Source: Ferruginibacter sp. (GTDB taxonomy: Bacteria; Bacteroidota; Bacteroidia; Chitinophagales; Chitinophagaceae). Taken from it: a stretch of DNA of 64,000 bases. Below are positions 30,615-40,779 of this stretch, piece after piece. Both the position numbers and the translations under genes were made by a program. The notes below the pieces were generated by a model. That model was not told the origin of the DNA and ran no database searches. It saw nothing but the letters and a program-made list of their open reading frames with translations. The stretch is taken from positions 1 through 64,000 of the forward strand of contig JABFQZ010000032.1 in NCBI GenBank assembly GCA_013141435.1. The letters run 5' to 3'. Positions within the stretch are counted from its first letter, which is position 1. Each line of letters begins with the position of its first letter.

Positions 30615-33182
30615 TTAATTGATGATTGATGTTTCTAAAGGTATACAAATTTTTATGCTTGTTCCTTTGCCACTATTTCCAATTATTTTATAGGTGCCAT
30701 TAATAAGTAGTGCTCTTTCTTTCATACCTAATAAACCTAAAGTTTTTTTACTTCTTATTTCGCTATGGTTAAAACCAATTCCATTATCAACAATATTTAA
30801 TGTTAGCAAATTATTTTCTATTATTAATTCAGAATTTACTTGTGTTGCTTTTGAGTGTCGAGATACATTGGTAAGGCACTCTTGATATATTCTAAAAACA
30901 CCAGTAGCAATATTTGTACTTACTGCAACATGCGCCACATTGGCCTTAAAAGTAGATTTTATTTCATTTCTTTTTTCAAACTCTTGACTTTGCCACTCCA
31001 TAGCAGATATTAACCCTAAATCATCTAAAATACTTGGTCTTAACTGAGTGGCTAAACGCCTTACTGTAACTACTGTTTTATCAATAAGGGCAATAGTATC
31101 TTTCATTCTTTCTTGTACTGCAATATCATCCGATTTTACTTTTTTATTTATCCAAGATATATCCATTTTTAAACCCGTAAGTTGCTGCCCAAGCTCATCG
31201 TGTATTTCTCTGGCCATGTGGGTTCTTTCATTTTCTCGTATTTTCTCTAAATTTGAAGCAAGGTCTCTATAATTTTTTTCCGATTTTTTTAATTTATCCT
31301 CAGCTAATTTTTTTTCTGAAGTATCAATGCCAACACCTATTATACAATCTTCATTTTCGTATTTTATATATCTTCCTGTTAAAAAATATCGTAATTTTTC
31401 GCCAGACTTTACTATAAATGTAGCCTCCAAGGAAGTTTGTTTTTTTGTTACAAACAACTCAGCAATTTTATCTTTTACCATTTCTACATCTTCTGGCACA
31501 AGTAAATCTAAAGCTGTTTGATTTAATATTTCTTCGGTTGTGTAACCTGTAATATCTTCATAATTTTTATTCCATCGTTTGTATTTACCAGCTGCATTAA
31601 ACAAATAAAATGTACCAGGCATACTGTTTATAATATTATCCGATAAATCTTTTTCGGCAGTTATTTTTTGGCTTGCTTCTTTTACCTCTGTAATATCTTG
31701 CATAGCTCCCAAAACCCTATATTCTTGTTGGTTTTTATCGTAAAGTACAAATGCCCTATCTTTTATTAATTTATACTTACCGTTATTTTGTTTAAATGTA
31801 AACTCCTCTGTAAGTAAACTAATTTTATTTTTTACCGCATAATTAAAATTTGCTACCAATGTTTCTCTTTCATTCTCATCTACCCTGTTTAAAAAATCAG
31901 AAAATGATATTGCAGTATTAGGTGGCACATCAAATAAACCACAAAAAACATCATTTCCTGTTAATGTATCGGTTTTAATATCCCAATCCCAAATGGCATC
32001 ATTAGTAGCTTTCGCTACTAATTCAAATTTTTCGTTCGATAATTTTAGCGCATCTCTAGATATTTTTAATTTTTCTACCGACTTCTTTCTAACAGTAATA
32101 TCAATAATAGAACCAATGGTAACCTCTTCATTATTATATATAGCTGTATTACCAAAAACTTCTAAATATATGTATTGCCCATTTTTTTGTACTCCTTTAA
32201 ATTCATAATGATGTTTAAATATTTTTTTACTAGAGTAATCAGCTAATTGTGTTTTAAATTTATGTGTATCACTTTCCGAAAAGATCTCAAACACAGTCAT
32301 TTCGGTGCACATTTCGTTTTGTGTATAACCAAATATTTCAGCAAAACGAGGGTTTACATAAATAAATTTTTCTTCTTTTCTAATAAACACACCTACCATA
32401 GATTGCTCTACAAGCCCTCTAAATTTCGATTCGGCATTTATTAATTCAAACTCTACAAGTTTTCTTTCTGTAATATTATCTACCAAAGCTAACATAACAC
32501 TTGAGTTATCTTCTAAATTAATAAAAGAAATATACCATTCGCAATAAATAATTGCATTTTGCTTTGTATTGCATTTTATATTTATTGATTTGTGTAAGCT
32601 ACCTACCGAAGAAACATTGCCAAGGGTACCATAAAAATCAAAAATATCGTCTTTATGTATAATTTGGTTCATCCCAAACTGTAATTGCATTGCCTCTTCC
32701 GAATCCCATCCAAACATTTCTTCCGCTTTTTTGCTCCATTGTATTATATTCAAATCACTATCAAACTCCATAACAGCTAGCGGAGTGTTATTTAAATGCG
32801 AATGCAATTTATCAAGCATTTTTTTTAATTCAAACTCCGATTTTTTTTTATGTGTAATGTCGTTATAATAAACAGATACTCCTTCGCTACTAGGATAAAT
32901 AGTATTATGATACCACTTTTCATTTATAGTATCATAAATTTCTATTGAATGCGATGCTTGGGTTTCTTTTGCATTTAGTAATGTGGTATTAAATTCGCCA
33001 CCTATTAAACCTGGGTATAAATCCCAAATACACTTGCCTATTAAGTCTTCTAAATTTTTATTGTGAAAGTTTAGCGCATGTTTATTTGCATAAACGTAAT
33101 TCCAATCATTATCAAACGATATAAATGCATCTGAAATTCTTTCAAATGAAAAATCAATATTTGTATAATTTTGTGTACCCAT
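30615..33182 (-). CDS. Multi-PAS sensor histidine kinase (HisKA_3/NarX-like)
   Basis: Several PAS/PAC segments; ENERTHMAREIHDELGQQLTGLKMDISWI; C-terminal HATPase. Confidence 0.93.
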   Translation of the reverse strand: MGTQNYTNIDFSFERISDAFISFDNDWNYVYANKHALNFHNKNLEDLIGKCIWDLYPGLIGGEFNTTLLNAKETQASHSIEIYDTINEKWYHNTIYPSSEGVSVYYNDITHKKKSEFELKKMLDKLHSHLNNTPLAVMEFDSDLNIIQWSKKAEEMFGWDSEEAMQLQFGMNQIIHKDDIFDFYGTLGNVSSVGSLHKSINIKCNTKQNAIIYCEWYISFINLEDNSSVMLALVDNITERKLVEFELINAESKFRGLVEQSMVGVFIRKEEKFIYVNPRFAEIFGYTQNEMCTEMTVFEIFSESDTHKFKTQLADYSSKKIFKHHYEFKGVQKNGQYIYLEVFGNTAIYNNEEVTIGSIIDITVRKKSVEKLKISRDALKLSNEKFELVAKATNDAIWDWDIKTDTLTGNDVFCGLFDVPPNTAISFSDFLNRVDENERETLVANFNYAVKNKISLLTEEFTFKQNNGKYKLIKDRAFVLYDKNQQEYRVLGAMQDITEVKEASQKITAEKDLSDNIINSMPGTFYLFNAAGKYKRWNKNYEDITGYTTEEILNQTALDLLVPEDVEMVKDKIAELFVTKKQTSLEATFIVKSGEKLRYFLTGRYIKYENEDCIIGVGIDTSEKKLAEDKLKKSEKNYRDLASNLEKIRENERTHMAREIHDELGQQLTGLKMDISWINKKVKSDDIAVQERMKDTIALIDKTVVTVRRLATQLRPSILDDLGLISAMEWQSQEFEKRNEIKSTFKANVAHVAVSTNIATGVFRIYQECLTNVSRHSKATQVNSELIIENNLLTLNIVDNGIGFNHSEIRSKKTLGLLGMKERALLINGTYKIIGNSGKGTSIKICIPLETSIIN

Positions 33183-33347
33183 AAATTTGCAAGGAATTGG
33201 GCAATAAAAATAGAACTTAATTTCTTTTTAATTTAATAATTTTTTCAAATAATAACATTCCATATAAAAAATGTTAAATTCTATTTTTTTAATGTAAATT
33301 TGAAATATCCAATATCTGTAATTCTAAAGAATAAAACCAAAATTATA

Positions 33348-33974
33348 ATGCAAAAGTTTTTATTAATAGACGACCATGTTATAGTGCGTACTGGTATAAA
33401 ACTTCTGATTGCCAGTATTTATATCGACTCCCAAATTGATGAAGCGAAGGATGGAGATTCGGCTTTAGCATTGGTAAATGATAATGAATATGATTTTGCA
33501 ATGCTAGATGTACTAATGCCCAATACCGACTCATTGGCTTTAATGGAAACATTTAAAGAAAAATGCCCTAATTTAAAAGTACTTGTTTTTTCTATGAATG
33601 CCGAAAAGGTATATGCTATGCGTTATTTAAAAGCAGGAGCAAAAGGTTTTGTTAGTAAAGATGCGCCTATGGATGAAGTGAGAAAGGCAATAGATATGGT
33701 TTTAAATGGAAAAAAATATATAAGTGAAGAAATGTTATCTCTTTTGGCCGAAGGAAAAGTAGATAGTGCAAATAAAAATCCATTTAGTTTATTATCTTCC
33801 CGTGAGTTTGAAATTGTATTAATGTTGCTGAATGGCAAAACAATTAGTGGTATAGCTGCCGAGTTGCAATTGGGTATTTCTACAATAGGTACTCACAAAG
33901 GAAGAATTTTTATAAAACTAAAAGTAAATAATTTGTTAGAATTACAAGATTTAGCAAATGTACACAACCTATAA
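33348..33974 (+). CDS. LuxR/NarL-type response regulator, divergent from the kinase
   Basis: MQKFLLIDDHVIVRTGIKLL; FAMLDVLMPN; LLSSREFEIVLMLLNGKTISGIAAELQLGISTIGTHKGRI. Confidence 0.9.
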   Translation: MQKFLLIDDHVIVRTGIKLLIASIYIDSQIDEAKDGDSALALVNDNEYDFAMLDVLMPNTDSLALMETFKEKCPNLKVLVFSMNAEKVYAMRYLKAGAKGFVSKDAPMDEVRKAIDMVLNGKKYISEEMLSLLAEGKVDSANKNPFSLLSSREFEIVLMLLNGKTISGIAAELQLGISTIGTHKGRIFIKLKVNNLLELQDLANVHNL

Positions 33975-33998
33975 ACTTTACTTATAACCTTCATTTAG

Positions 33999-34070
33999 TG
34001 ACCTTGCCAAGAATCGAACTTGGATCTGGAGCTTCGGAAACTCTTATACTATCCATTGTACTACAGGGTC
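33999..34070 (-). tRNA. tRNA-Arg (anticodon CCG)
   Basis: gaccctgtagtacaatggatagtataagagtttCCGaagctccagatccaagttcgattcttggcaaggtca; cloverleaf drawn by hand. Confidence 0.85.
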
Positions 34071-34075
34071 AAAAT

Positions 34076-34669
34076 TTATAATGTAAATTTTAAAATATTG
34101 GTGCCAAAAATTTTAACCGCAATGGCTAACAAAATTACACCAAAAAATTTACGTACTACCAATAACCCATTTGGGCCGAGTGCTTTTTCTATCCATTTTA
34201 AAGAGCCAAGCACAATAAAAATTATTACACAATTTATTAATATACCAATAAAAATATTTACATCATCAAAATTAGCTTTTAACGACATTATCGTAGTAAG
34301 TGTACCACTCCCAGCTATTAATGGAAAAGCGATAGGAACAACACTACCACTTTTAGCATCTTTTTCTGGTTTAAAAAATTCTAACCCAAGTACCATTTCT
34401 AATCCCAAAATAAAGATAACTATACTACCTGCTACTGCAAAAGATTGTATATCTAACCCAAGTATATTCAAAAATTGCCTACCAATAAATAGAAACAAAA
34501 TCATTAAAGAGCCCGAGGCTAATGTAGCTTGAACAACATTAATTTTGCCTCCCATTTTTGCTTTTAAGGAAATTAATATAGGAGCAGAGCCCAACATATC
34601 TATTACTGCAAACAGAGTAAAGGTTATAGAAATTATTTCTTTTATAGCAATTCTACCTAAATCGAACAT
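34076..34669 (-). CDS. MarC family integral membrane protein
   Basis: ITFTLFAVIDMLGSAPILISL; FPLIAGSGTLTTIMSL. Confidence 0.9.
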   Translation of the reverse strand: MFDLGRIAIKEIISITFTLFAVIDMLGSAPILISLKAKMGGKINVVQATLASGSLMILFLFIGRQFLNILGLDIQSFAVAGSIVIFILGLEMVLGLEFFKPEKDAKSGSVVPIAFPLIAGSGTLTTIMSLKANFDDVNIFIGILINCVIIFIVLGSLKWIEKALGPNGLLVVRKFFGVILLAIAVKIFGTNILKFTL

Positions 34670-35069
34670 ACTTTTTTTTACAAATATAAATGCATTAAAA
34701 AATTTTGAATAAAAATTTTAAAATAACCTGTAGAAAAATTACTAAAAAAAAAGATAATATCAACAATATATTAACATTTTTAACATTAATATATTTACAA
34801 CCTAAATTCCAATTAGATGATAAATACCAACTCAAAAAAAGGGTTTAAAATATTGCTAACAAATTTTTTAACCAATTTGGCAAAATCAATATTTCAACAA
34901 ACGGAAAACGCTGATTTTAAAAGATTAAAAAATTTTATTTGCTAATTTTTTAAAATCAAGTAAAATTTTATATCTCTTATTTTATACTCCAAAATACAAT
35001 TCTGTATATTACTATTTCACTTATTTATGATTTTTTTCTTTGGAATTCGTAAAGTTTTACAAAACTCTT

Positions 35070-35100
35070 TTTGAATTAAAATGCAATAAAGTTATTTTTG
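35070..35100 (+). promoter_or_regulatory. Bacteroidota promoter upstream of aminotransferase
   Basis: TTTG-N19-TATTTTTG. Confidence 0.7.
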
Positions 35101-35134
35101 ATACAAACCTTTTTGTAAAAAATATAACCAACCC

Positions 35135-36391
35135 ATGAAATTAAGTGTACTTGCCCAAACGCTAATAGGATCAGAAATAGTAAAACTTGGTGGTATTATT
35201 AAAGATAAAATAAGCAAAGGTGAGCATATTTATAATTATACCATTGGAGATTTCGATTCTACACAATTTCCTATACCCACTGCACTTTTGCATGAAATAA
35301 AAACCGCTTACGATAACGGATTTACAACTTATCCAATTGCCGATGGCGAAGCAGACTTGCGAAAAGCGGTAAGCGATTTTATTAAAAATAATGAAGGTTT
35401 AGAATATGCACCTACAGAAATATTGATAGGCGCTGGTGGGCGACCACTCATTTATGCAGTATATAGAGCTATTGTAGATAAAGGCGATAAAGTAATATAC
35501 CCTGTACCTAGTTGGAACAATAACCATTATACTCATTTTACCGAAGGCGAGCATATATTAATAGAAGCCAGCAAGGAAAATAATTTTATGCCAACTGCTG
35601 CACAAATAAAGCCACATGTAAAAGGTGCTGCTTTAATAGCATTATGTTCCCCACTAAACCCTACTGGCACTGTGTTTACCAAAGAAGATTTGGAAGCTAT
35701 TTGTGATTTGGTATTAGAAGAAAATGCACAAAGAGCTGAAGGAGAAAAAAAATTATATTTAATGTACGACCAAATGTATTGGACACTAACATTTGGAGAT
35801 ACTGTACACCACAACCCTGTAACGCTAAGGCCAGCAATGAAAGATTATACTATTTTTATAGATGGTATAAGCAAGGCTTTTGCTGCAACAGGCGTAAGAG
35901 TAGGGTGGAGCCTTGGACCTACAGAAATTATTGCAAAAATGAAAGCAATAAACAGCCACGTAGGTGCATGGGCGCCAATGGCAGAGCAAAAAGCTGTGGC
36001 AAAATTTTTACAACAAGAAGATGTTGTAAATGAATATTTGGTATCGTTTAAAAAAGAAGTGGAGTATAGGTTAACTAAAATTTACAATGGTTTTATAACG
36101 TTAAAAAACGAAGGTTTTTTGGTAGATGCTATTGTACCACAAGCTGCAATTTATTTAACAGTGCAAATAAATTTGGTTGGCAAAAAAATAAATGAAAAAA
36201 TATTAAATACGCAAGCAGATGTAACCGCTTATATTTTAGATGAGGCAAAATTAGCCATTGTGCCTTTTAATTGTTTTGGAGCTAAAAATGATAGCACTTG
36301 GTATAGAATAAGTGTAGGCTGTGTAAAAAAAGAAGAAATTAATGAAATGCTAAGTAAGTTAAAAATAGCTCTACAAAAACTCGAAGATTAA
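35135..36391 (+). CDS. Pyridoxal-phosphate aminotransferase class I/II
   Basis: LIGAGGRPLIYAVYRAIVDKGDKVIYPVPSWNNN; CSPLNPTGTVF; IDGISKAFAATGVRVGWS. Confidence 0.9.
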   Translation: MKLSVLAQTLIGSEIVKLGGIIKDKISKGEHIYNYTIGDFDSTQFPIPTALLHEIKTAYDNGFTTYPIADGEADLRKAVSDFIKNNEGLEYAPTEILIGAGGRPLIYAVYRAIVDKGDKVIYPVPSWNNNHYTHFTEGEHILIEASKENNFMPTAAQIKPHVKGAALIALCSPLNPTGTVFTKEDLEAICDLVLEENAQRAEGEKKLYLMYDQMYWTLTFGDTVHHNPVTLRPAMKDYTIFIDGISKAFAATGVRVGWSLGPTEIIAKMKAINSHVGAWAPMAEQKAVAKFLQQEDVVNEYLVSFKKEVEYRLTKIYNGFITLKNEGFLVDAIVPQAAIYLTVQINLVGKKINEKILNTQADVTAYILDEAKLAIVPFNCFGAKNDSTWYRISVGCVKKEEINEMLSKLKIALQKLED

Positions 36392-36636
36392 TTTTTATTG
36401 AAAAAAAATAAAAATGGAGTTTCTAATTTTTTTTGACGAATTAGTTTTTTTATTTCTATAGCATTATTTAAAACTTTGTTTTTGTTGAGGTCTATAACTT
36501 CATGAGACCTTACAAAGTTATCTAAACTTTCAGTTGTAAATAGTATTTCGTTTAGGCGTACAACTTCTTTATCCATATCTTTTTGGGTAAAAATATTTTT
36601 CCTAAAAAGTACAAGTAAATCTCTGTTGACGGCCAT
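36388..36636 (-). CDS. Hypothetical protein
   Basis: 82-aa ORF in a gap between conserved genes. Confidence 0.45.
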   Translation of the reverse strand: MAVNRDLLVLFRKNIFTQKDMDKEVVRLNEILFTTESLDNFVRSHEVIDLNKNKVLNNAIEIKKLIRQKKLETPFLFFFNKN

Positions 36637-36644
36637 ACAGTTTA

Positions 36645-36764
36645 TTATTTATAGCCTACCATACCTGAACAACCGCAAGTACTTTTTTTGGTAGATGAGC
36701 AACTAGTTACAACCAAAGAAATGGCTAAAAACCCCAACAAAGTAATTTTTATTATTTTTTGCAT
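36645..36764 (-). CDS. Small Cys-rich lipoprotein (39 aa; not in ORF track)
   Basis: MQKIIKITLLGFLAISLVVTSCSSTKKSTCGCSGMVGYK*; lipobox VVTSC. Confidence 0.7.
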   Translation of the reverse strand: MQKIIKITLLGFLAISLVVTSCSSTKKSTCGCSGMVGYK

Positions 36765-36833
36765 GGTATAAATTTACGAAATATCACAATATCAAACTAA
36801 AAAGTATGATGTTTGTAGTAAAAATAATTAAAC

Positions 36834-37922
36834 ATTAACAATTTAAAAACAAAAAAACGAGTACTTGTAGCTCCACTAGATTGGGGTTTAGGCCATGCAA
36901 CCCGTTGTGTACCTATAATAACGGAATTATTAAAACAAAATTTTGAAGTATTAATAGCAGCTAAAAATGCTACAGCAACATTATTACAAAAAGAATTTCC
37001 TGCGCTTACAATTTTGCCTTTGTTTGATTACAATGTAGCATACAGTAAATATAAAGTATTGTTTTTTCTGAAAATTTTATCTCAAATTTTTTCTATAAAA
37101 AATAAAATAAAAAAAGAAAATATTTGGCTACAAAATATTATTGATGATCATAATATTGATATTGTAATATCCGACAACAGATTTGGCTTACATTCTAAAA
37201 AAGCACATTGCATATTCATAACCCACCAGCTTGCAATAAAAACAGGTTTTGCACTTTCAAATATAATTGTGCAAAAAATAAATTACAATTACATAAATAA
37301 ATACAATGAATGTTGGGTGCCAGATGATGGAGGCAAAAACAACCTTGCCGGCGAACTATCGCACCCCCAAAATATGCCAAGCGTATTAGTAAAATATATT
37401 GGAATATTATCTAGATTTAAAAAAGAGGAAATAATAAAAAAATACGATTTACTCATACTTTTATCTGGTCCAGAACCACAGCGAAGTATTTTCGAAAAAA
37501 TATTGCTTAAACAATTAGAAAACTTGCCCTTAAAAATTGTTTTAGTAAGAGGTTTGCCAAACGATAAAAAAACAGTTATACTTAAAAATGTCGAAATCTA
37601 TAACCACTTGTCTTCTTCTGATTTGAATAAAATAATACTTCAATCAGAAATAATAATTGCAAGGAGTGGCTATACAACTATTATGGATTTAGCCACACTT
37701 GCCGCAAAAGCTATATTTGTACCTACACCTGGGCAAACAGAGCAAGAGTATTTAGCAGGGTACTTATTTTTGAATAAACTTAGTATATCAAAAACACAAG
37801 CAAATTTTAATATAGAAAATGCACTGCAAGAAATAAAAACCACCACTTTATCGCCTTTCCAAATTACTTCAAATTTAGCTTTGCAAAATGCAATTACACA
37901 TTTGCAACAAAAATTCCTTTAG
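36834..37922 (+). CDS. Glycosyltransferase (MurG/UDP-GlcNAc:LPS-like); non-ATG start inferred
   Basis: Manual upstream extension INNLKTKKRVLVAPLDWGLGHATRCVPIITELLKQNFEVLIAAKN joins in frame with ORF 37014; RSGYTTIMDLATLAAKAIFVPTPGQTEQEYLA donor-binding motif. Confidence 0.8.
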   Translation: MNNLKTKKRVLVAPLDWGLGHATRCVPIITELLKQNFEVLIAAKNATATLLQKEFPALTILPLFDYNVAYSKYKVLFFLKILSQIFSIKNKIKKENIWLQNIIDDHNIDIVISDNRFGLHSKKAHCIFITHQLAIKTGFALSNIIVQKINYNYINKYNECWVPDDGGKNNLAGELSHPQNMPSVLVKYIGILSRFKKEEIIKKYDLLILLSGPEPQRSIFEKILLKQLENLPLKIVLVRGLPNDKKTVILKNVEIYNHLSSSDLNKIILQSEIIIARSGYTTIMDLATLAAKAIFVPTPGQTEQEYLAGYLFLNKLSISKTQANFNIENALQEIKTTTLSPFQITSNLALQNAITHLQQKFL

Positions 37923-39075
37923 TGTTTTTATTGTTGCTACCTATTAAGCTTAGAGCATTGCTTTGGTAAAAAAGAACCATACTTTTTTTGGGTAAATATG
38001 CTAGTTGTTCAATGATGATTTTGTTTGTATAAAACCCTTCTGCTAAAATTATGGTGTTTAAATTTTTATCAGTTTTTTCAAAGTTTAAGTCGTCAAAAAA
38101 ATATTGTACAACATTAAAATTAGTATTGTCTAATAATTTTCCTATATTTTCCTTTTGATTTTTGCTGCAAAAAACAAAGGTGTTTTGTTCTTTTTTTGCA
38201 TATTTATCATTAACATTTATGATAGTGTTGCTTCTTATTTTTGCAATTAACTCTCCAATAAATACGAAAAATTTTAAAAAGAAACGGGTAATTTTATTTT
38301 GTTTGTAGTGCTTATCTATAAAGAGTTTGGTAGCTCCATAAAAATTCAAAATATACGAAGCCGATTTTTTTTGAGTACTTTCTCCTTTAAAATGTATAAT
38401 ACTTACTTCGCCAATATAATAGTTTTGCAATCCAGCTTTTGTAATTCTATACGATAAATCTATATCCTCTCCATACATAAAAAAATCTTCATCAAACCCT
38501 TTTGTTTTTTCAATAGTATTTTTACCCAGCATCATAAAAGCACCAGCAAGTACATCTACTTTGTTATTTTCATTTTCGGGCAAATAGCCTGCATAATAAT
38601 TTGAAAATATTTTTGAATTTGGAAAAAATTTAGCAAAGCCAAACATTTTAAAAAACCCAGATAATGGAGTAGGTAAACAACGTTTACTTTCGCTTAAAAA
38701 ATTGCCAGCACCATCAACCATTCGTACACCCAAAGCTCCACAATTTTTTGTTTTTTCAAAAAAATCCAAGCACTTTGTAAAACAATCTTCTGGTACAATA
38801 GTATCTGGGTTTAAAAACAAAATATACTCTCCACTTGCATATTTTAAAGCACTGTTATTTGCTTTTGCAAAACCAATGTTATCGCTATTCCATAAAAATT
38901 TTACGGCATTAAATCTTTGCTCCAAGTATACTTTACTATCATCGGTAGAGTTATTATCTACAACAATAATTTCGGCATTAATATTACTACAAGCTTTTAA
39001 AACCGAAAGCAAGCAATGCTCTAGGAAATATTTTACATTGTAATTTACGATGATTATAGAAAGTTGCATGCACAT
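37894..39075 (-). CDS. Glycosyltransferase family 2
   Basis: LSIIIVNYNVKYFLEHCLLSV; EIIVVDNNSTDDSKVYL; FLNPDTIVPEDC. Confidence 0.94.
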   Translation of the reverse strand: MCMQLSIIIVNYNVKYFLEHCLLSVLKACSNINAEIIVVDNNSTDDSKVYLEQRFNAVKFLWNSDNIGFAKANNSALKYASGEYILFLNPDTIVPEDCFTKCLDFFEKTKNCGALGVRMVDGAGNFLSESKRCLPTPLSGFFKMFGFAKFFPNSKIFSNYYAGYLPENENNKVDVLAGAFMMLGKNTIEKTKGFDEDFFMYGEDIDLSYRITKAGLQNYYIGEVSIIHFKGESTQKKSASYILNFYGATKLFIDKHYKQNKITRFFLKFFVFIGELIAKIRSNTIINVNDKYAKKEQNTFVFCSKNQKENIGKLLDNTNFNVVQYFFDDLNFEKTDKNLNTIILAEGFYTNKIIIEQLAYLPKKSMVLFYQSNALSLIGSNNKNTKGIFVANV

Positions 39076-39190
39076 GCAAGAACGATTTTTTATTTGAAAT
39101 TACAAAAAACAGTTAAATAAAAAACCAAAATTATAAAACCAAAACTAGGAGTTATCTTTGTAACTTAAATTTTTAAACTATATTTAAAAA

Positions 39191-39670
39191 ATGCCAAAAG
39201 TTAAATTGGTTGGGTTTCTATTTTGTGCCTTTACAATTTTTGCAAGTTGTAGGTATGTAAATTATAGGCCACATAGTAAAACAGAAAAATTAATTGCACG
39301 ACCATCAATTTATATATGCGATAAAATTGTAGACTTTAGAATAGCAGAAGGTGGTTGGCCTACATCTAAAATGGATTTTATGAGTAAAAATAAAATATAT
39401 TATGATGCATTTAAAGATTTTCCATACCAGTTTACCGAATTTAGAATTAAAGATAGTACCGAAATGACTTTCTTTTTTGACCAATATTTGGAAGATGTAA
39501 AAAGGCAAAACTCAACTTATCCTATACAAAATGAGTACAACAAAAATTTGCAAAATAAAACTTACCCAGCATATAAAAAATCTAATAAAATTGAGTTGAA
39601 CGACTACCACGGCAATATACACTTTTGGAAAGAAAATGGAAAAATATTGTGGAAAATAAATATGAAATAA
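39191..39670 (+). CDS. Hypothetical lipoprotein
   Basis: Lipobox IFASCRYVNY. Confidence 0.6.
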   Translation: MPKVKLVGFLFCAFTIFASCRYVNYRPHSKTEKLIARPSIYICDKIVDFRIAEGGWPTSKMDFMSKNKIYYDAFKDFPYQFTEFRIKDSTEMTFFFDQYLEDVKRQNSTYPIQNEYNKNLQNKTYPAYKKSNKIELNDYHGNIHFWKENGKILWKINMK

Positions 39671-39672
39671 CT

Positions 39673-40701
39673 ATGCAAGAACGTACAGAAATAGCCTCAT
39701 TAGGAGAGTTTGGTTTAATAGATCACCTTACACAAAACAACGAAACCAGAAACGCATCTACCATCTTAAATGTAGGTGATGATGGGGCAGTAATAGATCA
39801 TTTTGGACGACAAACAGTAATATCTACCGATTTATTATTAGAAGGTGTGCATTTTGATTTATCGTACACACCACTAAAGCACTTGGGCTACAAAGCTGTG
39901 GTGGTAAACCTAAGCGATATTTATGCTATGAATGCTGTGCCTACACAAATTGTATTGGGTATTGGTTTTAGCAATAGGTTTGCTTTAGAATCATTAAATG
40001 AATTTTACGAAGGTGTATATGCAGCTTGTGAAAAATATGGAGTAGATTTGGTAGGTGGAGATACTACCACATCGCTAAAAGGATTTGTAATAAGTGTAAC
40101 AGCTATTGGCGAAGTAGCGCCCGATGCTTATGTAAAAAGAAGTGGAGCTAAAAGTGGCGATTTAATTTGTATTAGTGGCGAACTTGGCGGAGCATTTTTG
40201 GGCCTAACTTTACTAGAAAGAGAAAAACGAATTTTTGAAGAAACTGGCGCCCAACCCGACTTGGAAGGGCAAGCATATATTGTAGGCCGATTATTAAAAC
40301 CTGAAGCAAGGCAAGACATAATAGAATATTTTGCCGAAGAAAATATTATGCCTACAAGTATGATAGATGTAAGTGATGGGCTTAGTAGCGAAATTATGCA
40401 TATTTGCAAACAAAGTAAAGTGGGCTGTGTATTGTACGAAGATAAATTTCCGATGGCAGATGAAATGAAAGAATTTGCATACAAGTTACAAACCGATCCT
40501 ACTGCTTGTTTTTTGAGCGGAGGCGAAGATTATGAGCTATTATTTACAGTGCCACAATCCGATTATGACCAAATAAAACTTAACCCTGCCATTAGTATTA
40601 TTGGCTACATAACCGACGAAGGCGAAGGCAAAAATTTAATAACAAGAGGCGGAAATAAACATGCCCTTGTTGCACAAGGTTGGAATCATTTAAAAAAATA
40701 A
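39673..40701 (+). CDS. thiL: Thiamine-phosphate kinase
   Basis: GEFGLIDHLT; VGDDGAVID; ISTDLLLEGVHFDLSYTPLKHLGYKAVVVNLSDIYAMNA. Confidence 0.94.
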   Translation: MQERTEIASLGEFGLIDHLTQNNETRNASTILNVGDDGAVIDHFGRQTVISTDLLLEGVHFDLSYTPLKHLGYKAVVVNLSDIYAMNAVPTQIVLGIGFSNRFALESLNEFYEGVYAACEKYGVDLVGGDTTTSLKGFVISVTAIGEVAPDAYVKRSGAKSGDLICISGELGGAFLGLTLLEREKRIFEETGAQPDLEGQAYIVGRLLKPEARQDIIEYFAEENIMPTSMIDVSDGLSSEIMHICKQSKVGCVLYEDKFPMADEMKEFAYKLQTDPTACFLSGGEDYELLFTVPQSDYDQIKLNPAISIIGYITDEGEGKNLITRGGNKHALVAQGWNHLKK

Positions 40702-40779
40702 AACTTATTTTAGATACCATTAACAAATACATGGAAACCAAATTGAATGTATAATTGTATTTATTAAAAATGAATTTCT

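Noticed and set aside
34670-35069. Possible element in the AT-rich gap before the aminotransferase
   Set aside because: Very AT-rich with no clear inverted repeat or ORF; only the promoter at 35070-35100 could be supported.
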